Origin: Gammaproteobacteria bacterium UBA7803
GTDB lineage: Bacteria > Pseudomonadota > Gammaproteobacteria > Pseudomonadales > Azotimanducaceae
NCBI GenBank assembly: GCA_002480525.1
Contig: DLCH01000004.1
Span: forward strand, 1 to 63,520
Reading direction: 5' to 3'
Length of the DNA stretch: 63,520 nucleotides
Both the position numbers and the translations under genes were made by a program. Below the pieces are notes generated by a model, which saw only the letters and a program-made list of their open reading frames with translations, had not been told where the DNA came from and searched no databases. Shown here piece by piece: positions 60,201 to 63,520 of this stretch (positions are counted from its first letter, which is position 1; the number at the start of each line of letters is the position of its first letter).

Positions 60201-60250
60201 AACGTAGAATTGATTTCAATATTTACAGAAAACTTAGAATAGGTTTCAAT
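60201..60250 (+). promoter_or_regulatory. 30-bp-spaced direct repeats in AT-rich promoter of the large TonB receptor
   Basis: Two direct repeats of a 20-bp block (60201-60220 and 60231-60250) match at 17 of 20 positions, pattern AAC-TAGAAT-G-TTTCAAT, with a period of exactly 30 bp (about three helical turns). The region is the most AT-rich in the window. A TTGATT (60211-60216) and TAGAAT (60235-60240) could serve as promoter hexamers. Confidence 0.55.
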
Positions 60251-60287
60251 CTTCCTAGCCCGTGGGGCCATGGAGGGGAGAGACGCC

Positions 60288-60476
60288 ATGACGGCAACGG
60301 CGCTTGGGCAGCACGCCCGGGACTTCCTGTCGGAATATCCTTTTCCTGCATCGCACCGCAGTCGCGGGTTTTCGACATCATCACGAGACCGCCTCCGCCT
60401 GTCGAGCACCGTCCCCGGGGCTCGACGTCAGGGTCAGGTGTGGTCCTTCGAATCACCAGGGGAGAGAAGTCGATGA
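60288..60476 (+). CDS. Candidate leader ORF (62 codons) overlapping the receptor start
   Basis: The ATG at 60288 follows a strong GGGGAG ribosome binding site (60275-60280) at 7-nt spacing. The frame runs 62 codons and ends TGA at 60474-60476, overlapping the receptor ATG (60473) as ATGA. The peptide (MTATALGQHARDFLSEYPF... ending SFESPGERSR) matches no family known to me and has no membrane segment or Cys. It could be a leader peptide that couples translation of the receptor, or a chance frame in the 5' leader. It has its own ribosome binding site, which supports the first reading. Confidence 0.4.
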   Translation: MTATALGQHARDFLSEYPFPASHRSRGFSTSSRDRLRLSSTVPGARRQGQVWSFESPGERSR

Positions 60477-63442
60477 AACACCTGCTACGCATGGGCATCA
60501 CCGTGTCCGGCAGCCTGGGTCTGCTGTCCGGGGGTGCCGCATGGGCCCAGTCACAGGACCAGGGGCCGATCGAAGAGATCGTCGTCACCGGTTCCTACAT
60601 TCAGCGTTCGAGCTTCGATTCGTCGTCGCCGCTCGACCTGGTCACCCAGGAGGACTTTGCCAAGAGCGGGGCGATCTCGGTGAAGGATCTGGCCCAGAAC
60701 CTGACCTACAACCTCGGCTCCGAGAACTATCCGGACACGCTGCGCTCCGGCGCGACCACCGGTACCGAGAACATCAACCTGCGCGGCCTGGGGCTCAACT
60801 CCACGCTGGTGCTGCTGAACGGACGGCGCCAGGCGGAAGCGCCCAACCTGACCAACGACGGCATCGCCTTCGTCGACACGGCGTCCATGATGCCCACCAT
60901 CGCCATCGAGCGGATGGAAGTGCTGAAGGACGGCGCGGCGGCGCTGTACGGTTCCGATGCCATCTCCGGCGTGGTGAACTTCATCACCCGCAGCGATTTC
61001 GAGGGCTTCGAGCTGCAGGTGGACCATCAGTCCATCTCCGACAGCACCGACTGGGACCGGTCCAAGGACTGGAGCGTGCAGGGCATCGTCGGCATGTCCG
61101 GTGACCGCGGCAACGTGATGCTGGCGGCGAGCTGGCTCGACCGCACGGAGCTGCCCATGTTCGCGCGGGACTTCACCTTCGCGGGCGGTCTGTCCGGGTT
61201 CGGCGCGCCGGGCTCGGTGTTCACGGCCCAGGGTGCCGGCGAGTCCGACGCGGCCTTCGCGGCGCGGACCGCGGCCTTCGAGGCCACGACGCTGGACCCG
61301 GCGATTCCCGGCGGCGCGGACGTGGACTGTCAGAACGTCCCGCATGCCCAGGGTTCTCCGGGCGACAACGGGACGCGTCCGACGAGCCTGCTGCTCGCCT
61401 CCGGCGACCGCTGTCTGGTGGACTTCCTGCCGACCCAGTCGATCATCGACGCGGAGCAGCGGGTGAAGATCTTCGGTCAGTTCAATTACCTGCTGGTCGA
61501 GTCGAAGGAGATCGAAATCTTCGGCGAGTTCCACGCCGCCACCAACGACATCAAGCGCGGCAACTCGCCGAGCTACGGCTTCGTGAGCGCGCCGACGGTG
61601 CCGGTCAACAACCCGGGTCTGCGTTACGACGCGTTCCAGCGCGGCCTCGGCGGCCAGGAGCTGATCGACGACGCGGCGGCCCAGGCACTGGGCTATGCCG
61701 ACGCCGTGGAAGCGGCCGAGGACAACCCGCTGGTCGGACCGATGATCACCAATATCCGGCCCTTCAGCGGCCTGCCCGAAGAAACCTACTTCGACGTCGG
61801 TCGAGTGGACAACGCCGGCAAGATCGAGCGGGACAAGACCCATCTGGTCACCGGCCTGCGCGGCAACCTGTCGGACGACTGGACCTTCGAGGTCGCCGGC
61901 ACCTGGAGTGAGCACCAGTTCTCCGGTTTCACCGCCTACGACACCAACAATCCGAACATGCTGGCAGCTCTGGCCGGTTTCGGCGGCCGGGACTGCAACC
62001 CCGCCACCACCGCGCCCGGTGACGCCAGTGGCGGCTGCTACTACTTCAACCCCTTCGGCAGCGCCTACCTGACGGACGAATCGAACGTGGGCCCCAACGG
62101 TCTGTACAACGCGACCGAGCTGTACCGGGACATGGTCGACCCGATCATCGCCACCACCGAACAGGAAGTTTGGGTGGTCGAAGGCGTGATCCAGGGCTCG
62201 GCCTTCGAGCTGCCAGCCGGCGACCTCGGTCTCGCCTTCGGTGCCCAGTACCGGGATCAGAGCTTCCGCTCCGAGCCCTCCGGCACCGGTTCGAACTTCG
62301 ACTTCTCCTTCGTGGTGGGTCAGGAGCCCTTCGCCGTGGAGCGGGACGTCTACGCGGTGTTCGGTGAGGCGCTGGTGCCCGTGACCTCTGCGGATTCCGG
62401 CATCGGCGCCCTGGAGCTGTCCCTGGCGATCCGCTACGAGGACTACGGCGGCGGCACCGGCGACACCACCGACCCGAAGATCGCGTTCCTGTGGATGCCG
62501 TCGAGCGATCTGTCCGTGCGCGGCTCGTTCCAGACCTCCTTCAAGGCGCCTGGTCTGGCCCAGCTCGGCGGTTCCAGCACGTCGCTCAACAACGTCCAGC
62601 AGGATCCCTTCGATCCCGGCTCTGCGCGGGTGTTCGTGCCCGGTATCGCCGTCGGCAACCCGGACCTCGCGCCGGAGCAGGCGGACGTCTACAACGTCGG
62701 CTTCAGCTGGGAGCCGAGCAGCGGTGCTCTCGAGGGTCTGTCGCTCGAGATGGACTACTGGTCGTTCGCCTACGAGGACGCCATCAAGAAGGAGTCCAAC
62801 ACGGCGGTGATCGACGCCTTCGTCGCCGGCGATCCGGCGGCCCAGGACAAGATCACGCTCGACGGCCTCGGCAACATCGCGGTGATCCGTTCCGAGTTCA
62901 TCAATGCCGCGTCGGTCGATACCGCAGGTATCGATGCCCGGATCGGCTATGCCCTCGACTCGGACTTCGGACGGTTCGACTTCTTCTACAACATGTCTTA
63001 CCTGACCGAGTACGAGTTCCAGGAGTCGCCCACCTCGCCGAAGGTCGACGGTATCGGCAAGCGGAACTTCCAGACGGTCGGTGCGCCCGCGCCGGAATGG
63101 CGGGCCAACGGCGGCGTCGACTGGTTCCGCGGCAACCACAGCGCCACCGTCACGATCCGCTACACGGATGCCTATGAGATGTCCCGGGCGCCGTCGGCGC
63201 TGATCGCGGGCTTCAACGGCCGCACGCCGGACGGTGACATCGACGACTTCACCACCGTCGACGTCCAGTACTCCTACCAGTTCCAGGAACTGTGGGGCTT
63301 CTCGGGTCCGACGCTGACCCTCGGCGCGATCAACCTGTTCGACGAGGATCCGCCGCGGCTCGACGACGGCCCGGGCTACGACTCGAAGATTCACGACCCG
63401 CGCGGCCAGGTGCTGTACGGGCGGATCAAGATCTCGCTGTAG
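60473..63442 (+). CDS. TonB-dependent receptor
   Basis: A 989-residue outer-membrane receptor. The ATG at 60473 has an AGGGGAGAG ribosome binding site and starts a signal peptide (MKHLLRMGITVSGSLGLL, cleavage near AWAQ). The TonB box is IEEIVVTGSYI (about 36-46). Plug blocks follow (SVKDLAQNLTYNLGSENY, GTENINLRGLGLNSTLVLLN, DGAAALYGSDAISGVVNFI), then a large barrel ending in GQVLYGRIKISL. No STN domain is present, so it is an importer without its own ECF signalling domain. The ligand is unknown; large receptors of this type commonly take up oligosaccharides, siderophores or vitamins. A 30-bp direct repeat and a leader ORF precede it, and a terminator follows. Confidence 0.93.
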   Translation: MKHLLRMGITVSGSLGLLSGGAAWAQSQDQGPIEEIVVTGSYIQRSSFDSSSPLDLVTQEDFAKSGAISVKDLAQNLTYNLGSENYPDTLRSGATTGTENINLRGLGLNSTLVLLNGRRQAEAPNLTNDGIAFVDTASMMPTIAIERMEVLKDGAAALYGSDAISGVVNFITRSDFEGFELQVDHQSISDSTDWDRSKDWSVQGIVGMSGDRGNVMLAASWLDRTELPMFARDFTFAGGLSGFGAPGSVFTAQGAGESDAAFAARTAAFEATTLDPAIPGGADVDCQNVPHAQGSPGDNGTRPTSLLLASGDRCLVDFLPTQSIIDAEQRVKIFGQFNYLLVESKEIEIFGEFHAATNDIKRGNSPSYGFVSAPTVPVNNPGLRYDAFQRGLGGQELIDDAAAQALGYADAVEAAEDNPLVGPMITNIRPFSGLPEETYFDVGRVDNAGKIERDKTHLVTGLRGNLSDDWTFEVAGTWSEHQFSGFTAYDTNNPNMLAALAGFGGRDCNPATTAPGDASGGCYYFNPFGSAYLTDESNVGPNGLYNATELYRDMVDPIIATTEQEVWVVEGVIQGSAFELPAGDLGLAFGAQYRDQSFRSEPSGTGSNFDFSFVVGQEPFAVERDVYAVFGEALVPVTSADSGIGALELSLAIRYEDYGGGTGDTTDPKIAFLWMPSSDLSVRGSFQTSFKAPGLAQLGGSSTSLNNVQQDPFDPGSARVFVPGIAVGNPDLAPEQADVYNVGFSWEPSSGALEGLSLEMDYWSFAYEDAIKKESNTAVIDAFVAGDPAAQDKITLDGLGNIAVIRSEFINAASVDTAGIDARIGYALDSDFGRFDFFYNMSYLTEYEFQESPTSPKVDGIGKRNFQTVGAPAPEWRANGGVDWFRGNHSATVTIRYTDAYEMSRAPSALIAGFNGRTPDGDIDDFTTVDVQYSYQFQELWGFSGPTLTLGAINLFDEDPPRLDDGPGYDSKIHDPRGQVLYGRIKISL

Positions 63443-63475
63443 ACCGTACCCCTCCGCTCCCCCTCTTGGAGCATG

Positions 63476-63506
63476 GCGGCCCGGCAGCCCCGGGCCGCTT
63501 TTTTTT
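63476..63506 (+). terminator. Rho-independent terminator after the TonB receptor
   Basis: GCGGCCCGG (63476-63484), a CAGCC loop, CCGGGCCGC (63490-63498) and eight T (63499-63506) form a textbook intrinsic terminator 34 bp after the receptor stop. Confidence 0.95.
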
Positions 63507-63520
63507 GGTTCATCGTAGAT

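Noticed and set aside
60251..60472. Riboswitch in the receptor leader
   Set aside because: No known cobalamin, TPP or other aptamer core was recognised; the leader ORF explains part of the region.
60551..63394. Long minus-strand frame of 947 codons
   Set aside because: Antisense to the TonB receptor and without recognisable motifs.
1..63520. tRNA, rRNA, insertion sequence, prophage or origin features
   Set aside because: None was recognised on reading both strands; the only repeated mobile-type DNA is the REP family, and no transposase gene is present.

Overview
The window is GC-rich and densely coded, on both strands. It looks like chromosomal DNA of an aerobic, probably aquatic or marine gammaproteobacterium. 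The indications are several TonB-dependent receptors with ECF sigma/FecR regulation, an HAE1-type RND pump, an ectoine hydroxylase, a YgiQ-type radical SAM protein, ArfB, TesB and many REP-type palindromes. The genus cannot be fixed from this sequence. No rRNA, tRNA, CRISPR array, insertion sequence or phage gene was seen.

Layout. 1-1.6 kb: a cut thermostable-hemolysin-like gene, an InaA/Kdo-kinase-like gene and a methyltransferase (all minus). 1.75-6.2 kb: regulatory module 1 (ECF sigma, FecR-like anti-sigma, STN-type TonB receptor) and a small lipoprotein. 6.3-10.6 kb: RND permease plus adaptor. 11-15 kb: ectD, a VOC protein and a FlgO-like/TPR protein. 15.1-18.6 kb: a glutamine synthetase family enzyme and a membrane-anchored FMN glutamate synthase, convergent across a ten-copy REP array. 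18.6-23.2 kb: a lipoprotein amidohydrolase, a divergent alpha/beta hydrolase, two tandem DsbA/HCCA-isomerase-like genes and a small membrane protein. 23.2-27 kb: a phytase and a frameshifted TonB receptor. 27.3-33 kb: a LEH-like protein, a DUF2868/GTPase pair and a DUF5916 outer-membrane protein. 33.2-34.7 kb: a Tat-exported amidohydrolase. 34.8-41.8 kb: a nonulosonate/surface-glycan operon. 41.8-46.9 kb: a secreted protein and regulatory module 2. 46.9-51.3 kb: a MerR-controlled operon (SDR, photolyase, epimerase). 51.4-57.8 kb: tesB, a REP-invaded ygiQ, a LEA-type lipoprotein, an S9 peptidase and arfB. 57.9-63.4 kb: a carboxylesterase, a small secreted protein and a large TonB receptor with an unusual leader.

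How the genes fit together. Two ECF/FecR/STN-receptor modules are paralogous signalling systems in which an outer-membrane receptor can report its ligand to the nucleus of a sigma regulon. The phytase and its receptor overlap and form a phosphate-scavenging unit, but the receptor frame is broken in this assembly. The 34.8-41.8 kb genes make, activate and transfer a sialic-acid-like sugar. The MerR gene carries a perfect operator over its own -10 and lies upstream of a photolyase operon, as in light-responsive MerR/photolyase loci.

Most striking features. REP palindromes (19 copies at five sites) mostly sit between convergent genes, but two sets are translated in frame within ygiQ: an internal insert of about 35 residues and a tail of about 45 residues. 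At two convergent gene pairs a perfect palindrome contains both stop codons, so both proteins end in the same residues. The last receptor has a 62-codon leader ORF with a strong ribosome binding site that ends in an ATGA overlap with the receptor start. A strong terminator facing away from the flanking genes suggests an unannotated small RNA near 50.2 kb.
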